DNA of 64,000 nt from assembly GCA_017979445.1 (NCBI GenBank), contig CM030714.1:3472001-3536000 (forward strand). The letters run 5' to 3'. The DNA is from Akebia trifoliata. Taxonomy: Eukaryota; Streptophyta; Magnoliopsida; Ranunculales; Lardizabalaceae. Below the pieces are notes generated by a model. That model was not told where the DNA came from and made no database searches. It saw only the letters and a program-made list of their open reading frames with translations. Within the stretch, counting starts at the first letter, position 1, and the number at the start of each line of letters is the position of its first letter. The translations under genes and the position numbers were made by a program. Shown here one piece after another: positions 1-10,448 of the stretch.

Positions 1-1
1 G

Positions 2-2422
2 TTAATACACACCAATTTCCCAAGGATTTTGGGCCATCTCTTGATCACCATCACTGTCATGTAGATCTCCAGCCTAATCTGAACTTGGTTGAATGTTGAC
101 AGTGTGCTCCTCCATCTTTTGTTGTAGTTTGTCTTTGAATTCTCTTGAGTCTGGCAACACCTCTTTTCCTGAGGACCACCAAGAAGATGTTTCGTCGAAT
201 ACCACATCTCGCGATGTATAACACCTTCCAGTTGTAGGATCACAGCATCTCCACCCCTTTCTCTGATTATCATATCCAACAAAGATACACCTGACTGCTT
301 TCTTATCGAACTTGCTACGTAAATGATCAAGAACAAATACATAGCATACACATCTGAATACTCGAAAGTAGCTAACTGTAGGCTTTATGTCCCACAGTTT
401 TTTAAAGGGTGAAACAAACTCTAACCTTGGTTGAGGAAGTTTGTTGATCACATGGGCTGCTGTTCTCATAGCTTCGGCCCAAAATCTTCCAGGTACATTC
501 TTTGCATGTAGCATACTCCGATAAGTTTCTGCAAGATGTCGATTCTTTCTTTCTGCTACACCATTCTGTTGTGGTGTATTGGCATATGTATACTGACGAC
601 GTATTTTGCATTCTCGTAGGTATAGAGAGAACTCGTCCGAGCTATATTCTCATCCGTTGTCTGTGCGCAAGCAACGGATCTTCTTTCCTACTTCTCCTTC
701 AACTATCTCTTTGAACTCTTTAAACTTTGAAAAGGTTTCAGATTTTTCTTTCATAAAGAAAACCCACACATACCTAGAGAAGTCATCAATGAAGGTTACC
801 ATGTACCGCATTCCGCCGATTGATGGTTGCTTGACTGGCCCGAACACATCAGAGTGAACTAACTCTAATGGTTCCTTTGCTTTAAACTTCGATTTCTCGT
901 ATGACAATTGATGTGCTTTACCATACTGGCATCCTGCACAGACCGTGTCTGTTCTCACGTCAAGCTGAGGAAGTCCCTTAAGCATCGACTTCTTTACCAT
1001 CACACTTAACTTGGAATAGCTAACATGACTCAACCGCATGTGCCACAAATCTGCTGTCTCGTTCCTTCTTGTCTTGTCTACATATGCAGACTCTGCTGAC
1101 ATTACGTAAACTGACTCCAATCGTCGTCCCTCCATCGTTGGCTTTTCTGAGATTTTGATGTCACGATATACCTTCACATCTTGGGGACCGAACAAGACAT
1201 AGTAGCCTGATGATGTTAGTTGAGCCACGGATAACAAATTTTTCTTCATTCTTGGAACATGGTAGACATCTTGAAGTGTCACCTGGTTAGAATTATAACG
1301 AGGTGTGACTATCGTCTTACCGATGTGAGCTATCGGTAACCTTGAGTTATCAGCTGTCACCACCACACGACTTCCCTTATACTTGGACAGATTTTGCAGC
1401 TTCTGCCTATCACCTGTCATGTGATTTGAGCACCCCGAGTCTACGATCCAGTCATTCTCGTAGTCAATCCGTTCAGATGTAGCTGTAAGAGCTACTTCTT
1501 CTTCTTCCTTTACAAATGATGCTTCAGCATCCCATTCATCTTCAATTTTCTTTTTAGAACTGGAAGTAGCAGCATTACTTTCAGCATGCTTTTTCTTAGA
1601 CCAGCAGTCTTTCGCCATGTGGCCCTTCTTCCCGCAATTGTAGCAATCGCCTTCGAACCTTCTACTATTACCGTGATTCTTTGAAGCTCCCCCTGAACGA
1701 GAGCCTCCCTCTCTTTGATGACCTCTTATCTTGTCACCATTCGTTTTAGATCCACCTCTAACGTGCTGCTTGAATTTACCTTTGTTTTTGCTTGTGTAGA
1801 GTGCTTCCTCCTCACCCTTCAACGAGACTCCTCCCATTTGCTTAGCCAAAGCTTCTTGACCAACAAGCAAATTTTCGAACTCAACAAGTGATGGTTGTGT
1901 CGGCCATCCTTGTACTGCAACAATAAAGCCTCGGTATTCCGGTCGCAAACCATGGATAATTATTCTTTTTATCCTGATTTCTCCAATAGCAGCATTCGGA
2001 TCTAATTCTAAAATTTCACGGGATATCGACTTCACCTTATGAAAGTATTGGGCGATCGTCATATCACGTTGCGCCATTGATAGCAGCTCGTTCTCGAGAA
2101 GTTGTAATTTTATATCGTTCTTCTTTGAAAAGAGTGTAGCGAAGGTATCCCATGCTTCTTTCGGTGTTTTGGCATCTCGAATATGCTCTAACATTTCTTC
2201 TTCAATTGTTATTTTTAAAGCAAACATCGCCTTGCCTGCTTTAATCTTCCATTTTCTCAAGATGCCATTGGCATCTTCTGTTGTCGGTTGTGTAACTTCA
2301 CTACCACCGACAATCTCCCAAAGGTCTTGACCTTGTAGGTAAGACTCCATGCATGTTGCCCACGTGTTGTAGTTTTGGTTGTTGAGCTTCTTGATTCCTC
2401 CAACTACTTGAAGGTCACCCAT
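2..2422 (-). pseudogene. copia gag-protease-integrase polyprotein, interrupted by stops
   Basis: One continuous frame starts at ATG 2420-2422. Residues about 50-200 are the UBN2-type gag. A CCHC zinc knuckle lies at about 260-273 ([14 protein letters not shown]). The aspartic protease motif is at about 325-333 (WIVDSGCSN). The GAG-pre-integrase HHCC region follows at about 460-510. The integrase core then begins with the first catalytic Asp in HSDVFGP and the second in LRTDNG. A TGA at 650-652 falls right after DNG, where the family normally continues with EY. The frame goes on undisturbed through the expected TPQQNGVAERKNR region to a TAG at 74-76 and a TAA at 2-4. The TAG and TAA fit C-to-T changes of Gln codons. 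No protein beyond the first 590 residues should be made without readthrough. Confidence 0.9.
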
Positions 2423-2533
2423 CGTGCTGACAGAGCTTCGACTGAACGGAACAAACTTGACTAACGATCTTGTAGAGTAGTAAACTCCCCACGACTCAAG
2501 ATAACTCCACCAAAATCGATCCTTGGCAACCTC

Positions 2534-2545
2534 GCTCTGATACCA
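2534..2545 (-). other. primer binding site (initiator Met-tRNA type)
   Basis: TGGTATCAGAGC on the minus strand matches the usual plant copia primer binding site, complementary to the 3' end of initiator methionine tRNA. It begins two bases inside the LTR border at 2548. Confidence 0.85.
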
Positions 2546-2547
2546 AT

Positions 2548-3094
2548 TGTTAAGGAAAATATAGAGTACTTGATTCTAAATACTCAAATGTTGGATATAA
2601 ATAAGTAAATAATTTACTTGTACTATACCCTCAATAAAGATATCACTCAAAAGTTGAAGAAGAAAATAACACTCTATTAAGAAAAACACACTTTTACAAA
2701 CATTCACACTTTTTACAATCTCTCAAGACCTCTTACTCACAACTTATTTCTCACAACTTATTTCTCACAACTTGTTTCTCACTTCTTGATTACAAAATGA
2801 GAGGACTCACCCCTATTTATACTAGTGGCACCTCCTTAACTAATGGTTAGGATTGTGCCAACACATTCTTAATCTAGTGTTTACAATTTTGTCATCTAGA
2901 ACTTTCTAAAAATATCTATTAGTCTAAAGTTTTCTACCAAAATATCTATAATTCTAGAATCTTCTATTTTTCTCTTATCTAAAGACATCTAGAGTTTTTT
3001 CTAGGAAGATTCTAGAAATTGGGCTATAAATAACTATTGGGCTTGGACAATAAATGTGGGATTTTCCAATTTGGACTGGTGTTGAATTTTAACA
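2548..3094 (-). repeat. copia 5' LTR (547 bp)
   Basis: The borders are the inverted ends TGTTAA at 2548 and TTAACA ending at 3094. The inner border is fixed by the primer binding site two bases away. A TATAAATA box lies on the minus strand at 2814-2821, followed by the rest of the LTR, as expected for a promoter that would start transcription inside the LTR. The short motif ttatttctcacaac is repeated back to back around 2742-2775. The matching 3' LTR is outside the window, so insertion age cannot be judged here. Confidence 0.85.
2814..2821 (-). promoter_or_regulatory. TATA box of the copia LTR
   Basis: TATAAATA reads on the minus strand inside the LTR, upstream of the gag-pol frame. The position is suitable for starting the element's RNA. 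No other TATA candidate of this quality stands out in the LTR. Confidence 0.55.
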
Positions 3095-3915
3095 AAAACT
3101 ACAAATTTTGAATCGATCAAACGAAGATGCATGGGTTCACACCCCTACATACACATGTAAAATATGGAAAAATAAAAAAGAAGAAGAAAGGAAATATCTT
3201 CTCTTTGGTTTTATCAAAGCAAACAAAAAAGAAAAGATAAACGATATAAAGAAAAATAGAAACAAAAGAAAGGAAAGAGAAAGTTGCTACATTGGAAGTT
3301 ATAAATGTAAAATTGGAATAAATCAATAGTTTTTGGCAGTAAGTCGTGGTAGGTGTATGTCCCCAGTTTGAAAAGATGGGAATCTCAAATATTCATAAAA
3401 GTCCAGGGGGTTATATCAAAATTACCTGGTAATTGTATACTTTGATCTAGTCAAGTAGCGGGTTGGAGAGTTGACTCAACTCTACAATCTTCCCGAGCTG
3501 AATCTATTGGTATAAAATTAACTAACGTACCAAACGTATTTGAAGGTTCAATATAGTCCAAATAATTCTAATAAAACATTAAAAAACAAAAAGCTTAGAA
3601 ATTCAAACATCCTTTCAAATCAAAGCACGCGATCTTGGGGACCAATCCTCACTTCAGAAATTGGACCTTGAAAATCAAACCTATAACCGTTATAAATTCA
3701 TACAGTCTTTCTAACTCCTTATAAAGCAAAGCCCTCCTTCCCACAATCCTACCAAACTCACCACTATTCTTCATTTTTAACTCTTACAATTAGAACTATC
3801 AAAATCTTATTTCGAAGATTTATTTAAGATCGAATAGAAAAATCTTATTCGTTCATTTAATTTTGTCTAGAGTCACGTCTTTTATTCTAGTTATCTTTTC
3901 AAAAAAAAGAAAAAA
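3095..3915. other. spacer between copia LTR and TIR gene
   Basis: This AT-rich spacer shows no coding region I can support. Around 3383-3425 is one copy of a dispersed motif (a phrase like ctcaaatattcat) that also occurs near 18.3, 45.4-45.8, 56.5 and 62.2 kb. The last 230 bases hold the likely promoter and leader of the TIR gene. Confidence 0.5.
3691..3726 (+). promoter_or_regulatory. candidate TATA boxes of the TIR gene
   Basis: Two TATA-like sites lie upstream of the TIR start codon: tataaatt at 3691-3698 and ttataaag at 3719-3726. Either would give a 5' leader of roughly 160-200 bases. The leader ends in an A-rich run immediately before the ATG. Confidence 0.4.
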
Positions 3916-5488
3916 ATGATGCAGAAGGCAAGTCGTCAACTTCTACGGTCGATGAACCAATCATGCAATGTGTTCATCAACCATAGAGGGATTGACACAA
4001 AGCGGAGCGTGGCGGGGTTGCTTTACGACAACCTTGCACAACTTAATCTTCGACCATTTCTTGACAACCAGAATATGAAACCTGGGGACAAGCTTTTCGA
4101 TAAAATTGATACAGCAATAAAGGAATGTAAGGTTGGGGTTGCTGTGTTTTCGCCCAATTATTGTGATTCTTATTTTTGTCTCCATGAATTGGCTCTCATG
4201 ATGGAGTGCAACAAGAAGGTTATACCCATCTTTTGCGACGTCAAGCCTTCGCAGCTTCGAGTGTTGGATAATCGAAAGTGTCCAGCGAAGGAGATGTGGA
4301 GGTTTAGGTGGGCACTTGAAGAGGCAAAGTATACTGTAGGGCTTGCATTCGATTCCCAAACTGGGTAAGATGGTGCACCTTATTTTTGCTATTTTGCAAC
4401 AAACAACGTTTGAGGTAGATTTTCAAACGCACGGCTGAGATGAGAGCTAAATACAGATTCTCTAGGGATTAGCTTCAATTGGGAATCCCTATGAATATCT
4501 TCACATCTCAGCTGTACATTTGTTACACTCCCTCAAACCTTGATTGAGACTAGTATCTTCGTTACATCTATATTGCCTGCACGTATTACAGCGTGGGCAT
4601 AGTTTTAGAACTCGTAAGAGTCGAAACAAAACTCCGACAAGTCGAGTAGCTTGACTCAATTTGATTTGAGATGAATCAGTCTTGAATATTGACACAACCA
4701 ATTTGACTGAGTTAACATTGGAGAAACATCTGAGTCAACTCGATAATGCACCCATTAAGAACTTTTCATACTATATTTAATATTTTTGTAAAGTGAAGAA
4801 TAAATATTATTTGAAGTTACCAACAAACTTAGTTTGTAAAGTTCATGGTCCGAGATAGCATAGACCTGAATTCAACTCTCATGACTTTCTGATGTCTCAC
4901 AAAGTTTATAGAGTCATGATATTTTGACCCGGAAATTTTCAGCCAATTAATTTGTACGTAATTAACATGACAATGGCACAGAATCGTAGATCTTTCTCTT
5001 CAAAATAAACAAGAAATCTGTGCCCTTGCCATGTCAGATGAGTACAAACCCAGTGCGAATTTTCGACTGTAAAAATAAATATCACTATTATTTAATTTAA
5101 AGTATTATTAAATATAATATCTTTATTTATTTGACTGGTTCTAATCAACTTGAGAATCTTGGACCATTCTAGATGGATATACTATTCAAATCAATTTTTG
5201 AGTTTTAAAACTATGCTCTACAGTATAAAATTTAGAGATTATATAACACATGTCACTTTTTTTTATATAAATAAAGAATTAATATGCATAGATAGGTAAT
5301 TTGGTCCTCATTTATATTCAATAAATATTTGATATCACTTCTTGCATTTATGACCGTTTGATTTAATCTTTATTTTGATGATCAGGAACTGGTCTGATCT
5401 GGTGACAAGAAGTACAAATATTGTGGTGCAGAGCTTGATCGAGGTAGAGCAAGAACGTGCCTACCGACGCAAAAATAAGAACTCATGA
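3916..5488 (+). CDS. TIR-only protein (BdTIR-like; probable NAD+-cleaving enzyme), two exons
   Basis: Exons are 3916-4364 and 5386-5488, giving 183 residues. The intron starts at gtaaga and ends in atcag, and the GG/G junction restores Gly-Asn-Trp-Ser. The TIR domain fills nearly the whole protein: CNVFINHRGIDTKR (residues 17-30) is the first strand and loop, NQNMKPGDKL (51-60) the BB-loop region, and SPNYCDSYFCLHEL (79-92) carries the probable catalytic Glu91. No NB-ARC or LRR follows. Exon 2 supplies the closing GNWSDLV and SLIEVE segment, so the gene is complete rather than a truncated receptor. Plant TIR-only proteins of this INHRGIDTKR type are known to cleave NAD+ and make cyclic ADP-ribose isomers that signal in immunity; that role here is inferred. 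Met1 or Met2 could be the start. The 1021-bp intron is filled with transposon insertions. Confidence 0.88.
4597..5216. mobile_element. MITE-like element in the TIR gene intron (GCATAGTTTTAAAACTC ends)
   Basis: The inverted ends are gcatagttttagaactc at 4597 and gagttttaaaactatgc ending at 5216. The inside is rich in gagtcgactt-like words. Another element with the same type of ends lies at 31828-32129. A smaller palindromic MITE (4930-5070) is nested inside. The insertion makes up about 60% of the TIR intron. Confidence 0.6.
4930..5070. mobile_element. palindromic MITE, family A copy 1 (nested)
   Basis: An imperfect inverted repeat about 60 bases long per arm. The outer ends read ggaaattttc and gaattttcga; the inner arms carry tggcacagaatcgtagatc against its complement near gatgtcatggcaaggg-type sequence. 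The ends match copy 5 at 20918-21068 best. It sits inside the 4597-5216 element. Confidence 0.6.
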
Positions 5489-6484
5489 TAAATTCTTCAG
5501 TGATTCAAAAAAAAAAAAAAAAATTTAGTTGTTAATAAACAAATTAATTAACTCATCTCATCAAAGCTTTGTTCTAATGGAGACGGCAGCAAATAAAGAA
5601 AATAATTCATCGGCACTTGTTCACTCTTGTAATCTTCTTGATTGATACGTTTTTTATTTTAATTTTTAGTTTCTTTTTTGTAGTTAGTGATTTATTTGTT
5701 CTTTGTGAAGGAGAAATAATAAGGAAGCTTGCTAGCTCTCCTCACACGTAATTGATTCCTTCTGTAATCCTCTTCAGTGGTTTGTACAACTTTGGTCATG
5801 ATTCAATAAAAATTTATTTTCTTTTTCTTTTCTAAATGTCTTATGTGTCATCAACAATTCTTAATCGTCTCCATATCATCAACAATAATATAAATATAAT
5901 AACAAATTGGCTCACAAAACTCAAGAATGGTTTGGGTGGAGAACTTTGTGTTTGATTGTCTGTTCTTAATTGAAATGTACATGGAGACCACAAGGTTAGT
6001 GATGTAAAGTTGCTTTATTGGAAAATTGAGAAATGAAATTAAAAAAAAAAAAATCTCTCCAAGGAACCTCATTAACAAATAATGGGTTGCCTCTCAGAGC
6101 TCGAGAATGGTTTCTCATCAAGATCAATATATTTCTTTTACTACTATTTTAATCATTCAAGTGTCACCACTCACCAAATCAACTTGACTCGATTGGTTTT
6201 TCAAGTTTGAGTCGAGGTTCCAGCCTTTGAAGAATCTCATTTAAACTTTGAACTGGTGGTTTAGAACATTCAAATCTTAGATTCTCACTTCAAAATAGTT
6301 ATGGAAATAAGGGTTAGTTTTGAAATTTAAACATGGAAATATAATGAGTAAAAATAATTTTTATTTTTTATTTGTAATGTGAATTCTCTTATATTCTTTT
6401 TTTCTTCTTTAGGAGGAAAAGCTTAGGTTAAGTAGATCCTATATAATCATACATTATTAATAAATAACCATTTAAAAACTAGGA
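5489..6484. other. TIR gene 3' flank and spacer
   Basis: The 3' UTR of the TIR gene probably runs to about 5830. The stretch around 5800-5825 (tcaataaaaatttatt, T-rich) looks like a plant polyadenylation region. Beyond that I see only AT-rich spacer up to the MITE at 6485. Confidence 0.4.
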
Positions 6485-6720
6485 GAGTCCTAATATTATG
6501 ACTCGCCACATGGCATACTAAATCGACTCCCTAATGTCGACAAGTTTGGGAACCATAGATCTGTACGCCTAGATCGGGATACACAGCTCCCTTGGGATCT
6601 ATTTTTTTTATGGGGAAGTGCAATCCTGTATCCCAAGGCATACAGATCTACGGTTCCGGAATTTGTCACGTCAGGGACTCAATTGAGTATGCTACCTAGT
6701 GAGTCGTATTATCATGACTC
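6485..6720. mobile_element. palindromic MITE, family A copy 2
   Basis: The terminal inverted repeats are about 85 bases long. The left arm begins gagtcctaatattatgactc and reaches accatagatctgtacgcct; the right arm ends cgtattatcatgactc and carries aggcatacagatctacggtt. The centre is about 60 bases. The arms contain the recurring word CATAGATC and a GACGTGACAAATT-type segment shared with other copies. Confidence 0.75.
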
Positions 6721-7014
6721 AAACTATAATGGTTTGTGTTTATGTTGATGCACGATGTATTCTATCCAATTTTGTAATAGCACACCATGCACATTGATAT
6801 CCTACTAAACCATCTTTCAAAGACTTTGATTTGTTGGATATTAGTCGGCAAACCATAATTTGCCATTTTCATGAAGGCTATGCAAATGGCACCTTCAAAA
6901 GATAATTGTCACCACATTATACAAGGATTCATAGTGATTTCATAGATCAATTGAAATGTATCTAAGTCCCAAGAAGTTCCACCCATTTCTATTAACTAAT
7001 TAAACTTGGAATTT

Positions 7015-7202
7015 GGATGTAGGAGACATACTACACGTGAGGGGGAGTGTAACCAATAGTCTCAAATCTCCTGGGTATCATGACCTTGGGTTTTTACATG
7101 GTATAAGAGTGGGTAACCGCAGGGATGTAGGAGACATGTTACACATGAGGGGGAGTGTAAGCAATAGTCCCACACTACCTGAGTATCATGACCTTGGGCA
7201 AT
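7015..7202 (+). repeat. tandem 108-bp duplication of a polypurine tract/LTR-like junction
   Basis: Two direct copies begin at 7015 and 7123. Each holds ggatgtaggagacat, then the purine tract gagggggagtgtaa, then a phrase ending in tatcatgaccttggg. A purine tract followed by TGTA resembles the polypurine tract to LTR junction of plant retrotransposons, so this may be a scrap of such an element. No linked coding region is visible. Confidence 0.5.
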
Positions 7203-7841
7203 TGTCACCTTACAAACAGGTTTTGTGAGGATGAGTTAGGCCTATGGGCTTCTTCAGAGTGAAAGTCATGTTACTTCTAATTGACTTCATTCCATTACCA
7301 CACCTTCTCCAATGTGAAGATGGATCAAGGCGTCAATTTTTTTATTTTTTGTGACTCATCAAAAGTGTCAAATTAATGGAGGAGGAGAGAAATTTGATGA
7401 CTCTAAGGTGCTGTTTGTTAAACTGAAAAAAATAAGTGCTAAATAGCATTAAGCGCTGAAACTTATAAGCGCTGAATTTAAGTGCTGAAAAAGTTGTTTA
7501 TTTAGATGCTGAATCATGTTTGTTACACATTACTGAAACTGGTAAATTGTCTTTGTTACCCTTACAATCATATTATACATTGTTTGCATGTTTCAAATGC
7601 TTATTTATTATCAAACACAATAAAATATATTATTTCTTATAAAATTAAAATATAATTTATTTTTAAATAATAAATAATATTCAAATCTTCAATTTATAAA
7701 TAATAATTTCTATTTATAAAAGCCCACAAATTTCAAATTAAAAATAATAATGTCATACAAGTCACCAAAATTTGAAATCAACTTTAAAAGAACTTAATTT
7801 TGGATGAATAATTTTCGATGGAAATGAAGGATGTGCAATTA

Positions 7842-8229
7842 TAAAAGCACCCTATGAATTAATAAGGGGAACCCACACTATAGCCATTTTTTGTTTTGTT
7901 TTATATGGGTTAAAGTTTTGGGAATGAGCAAATTTTTAGTGAGGATGGTCTATATGGTCTAGAGATCATCCTCACCAAAAATCAGTCTATTTTGAAATTT
8001 CTAACTCGTCAAAAATAATTTTTTATTTTTTTTTTAAAGGGATAATTTACGGTTCTTGAACTTGTTTTGATAAGGTTAGAAGTTTCAAGATGTGCTGATT
8101 TTTTGTGAGGATGATTTCCTCATTGTAGAGATCATCCTCGCCAAAAATCAACTCATTCCAAAACTTTTAACCCATATAAGACAAAATAATTTAGCTATGG
8201 TATGGGTTTATTAATTTGTGGGGTGTTTA
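7842..8229. mobile_element. double-hairpin MITE, family B copy 1
   Basis: The outer inverted ends start aaagcaccctatgaattaat and are matched at the right by attaatttgtggggtgttt. Inside are two hairpins, each built from gatttttggtgaggatgatc-type sequence and its complement. Length is about 388 bp, close to the other three copies at 19312, 20309 and 47110. It sits in TA-rich DNA. Confidence 0.7.
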
Positions 8230-8287
8230 TATACTTATTCATAAGATATAAGAAGTAATATCCTTTTAAGAATAAGAGCATACTTGT

Positions 8288-8452
8288 CCGGTCAATACTT
8301 GACTGATGTGGCACGGAAATGGAATCATATATATATTTTTCCTTGGGATACACAACTGCACATTACCATAATGTGTCGTTGTATATCTGGAGGAAAAAGA
8401 TTTGTGGTTCCGTTTCCATGCCAAGTCAGCCAAGTGAAAGCTTTCTACTTAG
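8288..8452. mobile_element. palindromic MITE, family A copy 3
   Basis: The arms pair gtcaatacttgactgatgtg with a right arm containing ccaagtcagccaagtgaaag. The centre has the family phrase ccttgggatacacaa. Divergence between the arms is moderate. Confidence 0.6.
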
Positions 8453-8689
8453 AAAATCATTATTCAATAACTATTCTTAATTTTTAAGGATTGCACTTCA
8501 TTTTTTCCACTTCTCCTAGAAATCACTGAATCCATTTCTTTTCCTCCAAATGCTCTCTTCAGAGAGAGTTGGGTAATGTCCTTGGTTCTTCGACATCTTC
8601 TCCAAATGTTCTCTTTAAAGAGAGAAATAAATGTGATTTTAGGAGAATTTCATCAATGGAGGATTTTTGAAATCTAAGAATTTTGAAGA

Positions 8690-8967
8690 CTATTATTTTG
8701 TTGTGGCCGACAATGGTGATGACGACGACGATGGTGAGATTGAGATGAAGAAGAAGAATATATTTTTGGGATGAAAAATTTAAATGAATTTCACTTTTCC
8801 ACCCATATGCCATATGGGTGGGAAAGTGAAATCCATGATTGGATGGAGTTTTTGATTGGAGTGGAAAATAAATTTTCATGGACATGTGTAATCAAACACA
8901 TGAAAAATGTCATTTTCCATGGAAATTGATTTTCCACCTTATTTTCCATGTGCAATCAAACATACTC
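8690..8967. mobile_element. Harbinger-type MITE, left-truncated copy
   Basis: The right end gcaatcaaacatactc followed by TTA (8968-8970) is the same end as the complete elements at 35632-36266 and 59061-59713. The tggaaaatcaatttcc-like motifs and the cccacccatatg hairpin are also shared. No left terminal repeat is found, so the copy is truncated. Confidence 0.65.
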
Positions 8968-8974
8968 TTAATTG

Positions 8975-9475
8975 AAAAAAAAAAATTAGTGTCATATCCA
9001 TCACCAAAACTAAAATGTCATTATTAAAAATAAAGTCACAACCATAAACCAATATCTAATAACATAAATTAAGTATCACAAACCATAAACTAAGTTTTAC
9101 TGCAATAAATGTATCACAACCAATTAAAAGGAGGACAAAAGAAGAAAAAGAAAATGGATAAATATCTTAAAACACCATCTAGATTTTATAAAATTTGAAA
9201 AAACATATTATCAAAAAGTTCTACGAAATTATAACACAAAAATGGATAATTAAAAAATCCCTTAAATAATTATTGATATTTGAGATACATTCTATATTTC
9301 ATGATTTAATACGACACATCAATGACAGAAAAACTAAATATGTCAAAATGAATTAAGCGGGTTGACTTCCCTAACCCAGCTAGACTCATTTACTAATCGT
9401 GTTAAAGGGTTGACGCTATTATGACCAAAATCTACTAATTTCATATTGTTTTTGAGTCGTGTTTGAGGAATGCAA
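8975..9475. mobile_element. hAT-like element remnant (GGGTGGCAAT family)
   Basis: The body matches the 23062-24022 element: ccaccaaaaataaa and ataaagtcacaacc near the left, and gggttgac and gagtcgtgtt phrases near the right. Neither terminal inverted repeat is intact. It abuts the truncated Harbinger-type MITE. Confidence 0.45.
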
Positions 9476-10084
9476 CTGGAGACCAGTTTCCACTTTAAAT
9501 AACCATTTAAGACTGAAAAGAAAATTAGATTTTGGACTAAAGTAATTTGTTTTCTAAATATCTTGGACTTTTTAAAAAATGAACAAAATATCCATATGCC
9601 TTGTCAGGCCCAAAAAATCTCAAATTTCCTTCAGAACCTACAAAGTACTAAAAATCACACTTAAAATGGTTTTATACCTGGTAAAAACAACGGTCCAAAT
9701 GAAGCAAAGTAGATCAGATTTTATACCTTTTAAATCTAAAGTCAAATGTTCAAATTCAATATGAATCACATTTAATAACTTGGATCTTAATCTTTTTCAA
9801 TCTGAAATATCAATCATGCGTCCATATTTGATCTAACCTCTAGGTGTACTTTGGATTTTTGGAGAAAGTTTGAGATGCCATTGTTTTCAGATTGATGACT
9901 TGTCCCTTGACCATGGTCTTCTTTGAGAGATTATTAAAACATTCAATATCTTCCAAAATCCCTCGATATTTTGCAAAATCCTTCAACTTTTTATTACACC
10001 CCGTGAACAAGATAGGATATTTAGAGAGGTTGAATATTATGGATTTTTGGAACAAAAATAGGGAATTTCATGGAATGAATTTGT

Positions 10085-10215
10085 TACAAACAATTACTAT
10101 AGAGATCGGATCGATAAGCGGTTAATGTTTGTAGGTCGTGAGTTCGATATGTACGAGCATTAATGCTTTAGGGGCCACCCAAGAGGGCGTACCCTCACTT
10201 GCCCACAAACCGAAA
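10085..10215 (+). mobile_element. SINE-like fragment (tRNA-type boxes)
   Basis: A box-A-like ataagcggttaatg is followed by a box-B-like gtcgtgagttcgatatg. After these comes gggccacccaagagggcg and ccctcacttgcccac. The segment after box B resembles the one at 28836-28890 (gcgacctgcgagggtg, ccctcacttacc), which suggests one SINE family with two old copies. Confidence 0.35.
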
Positions 10216-10281
10216 TCTTCTTCTTTGATTTCTTGCTCCCCTTCCTCTAATCTCTCTCACCCCCTCTCTATTATTATTTTT

Positions 10282-10303
10282 CTCCTCCTCCTCCTCCTCC
10301 TCC
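10282..10303 (+). repeat. (CTC)n microsatellite
   Basis: A run of about seven CTC/TCC units within a longer pyrimidine-rich stretch. Confidence 0.8.
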
Positions 10304-10432
10304 TTCTTCTCACTTTAGTCGTCGAAATTGGAGGATAAGAGGGGTGCCCTTGACATAGAGTGCCCACAATTTTTTATTTATTTTAGAGGTGCCCCTAAAA
10401 AACATACGGGGTCCTTAGAGTTTGTGTGTGTG

Positions 10433-10448
10433 TGTGTGTGTGTGTGTG
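10433..10448 (+). repeat. (TG)n microsatellite
   Basis: Eight TG units in a row. Confidence 0.9.

Larger units (their letters stand above)
1..3094 (-). mobile_element. Ty1-copia LTR retrotransposon, 5' part, truncated by window edge
   Basis: This is an LTR retrotransposon of the Ty1-copia superfamily, read leftwards. Seen in order on the minus strand: an LTR at 3094-2548, a 2-nt gap, a primer binding site, a short leader, then one reading frame carrying gag, protease and integrase. Integrase lying before reverse transcriptase is the copia order; reverse transcriptase, RNase H and the second LTR would lie beyond position 1. The frame has in-frame stops at 650-652, 74-76 and 2-4 but no frameshift between them, so the copy is dead but fairly young in appearance. 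The host sequence just outside the LTR (3095-3099, aaaac) should be repeated at the far end if the element is complete. Confidence 0.93.

Noticed and set aside
3108..3329. Overlapping open stretches on both strands next to the copia LTR
   Set aside because: Low-complexity A-rich sequence that codes mostly Lys/Asn one way and Phe the other; compositional.
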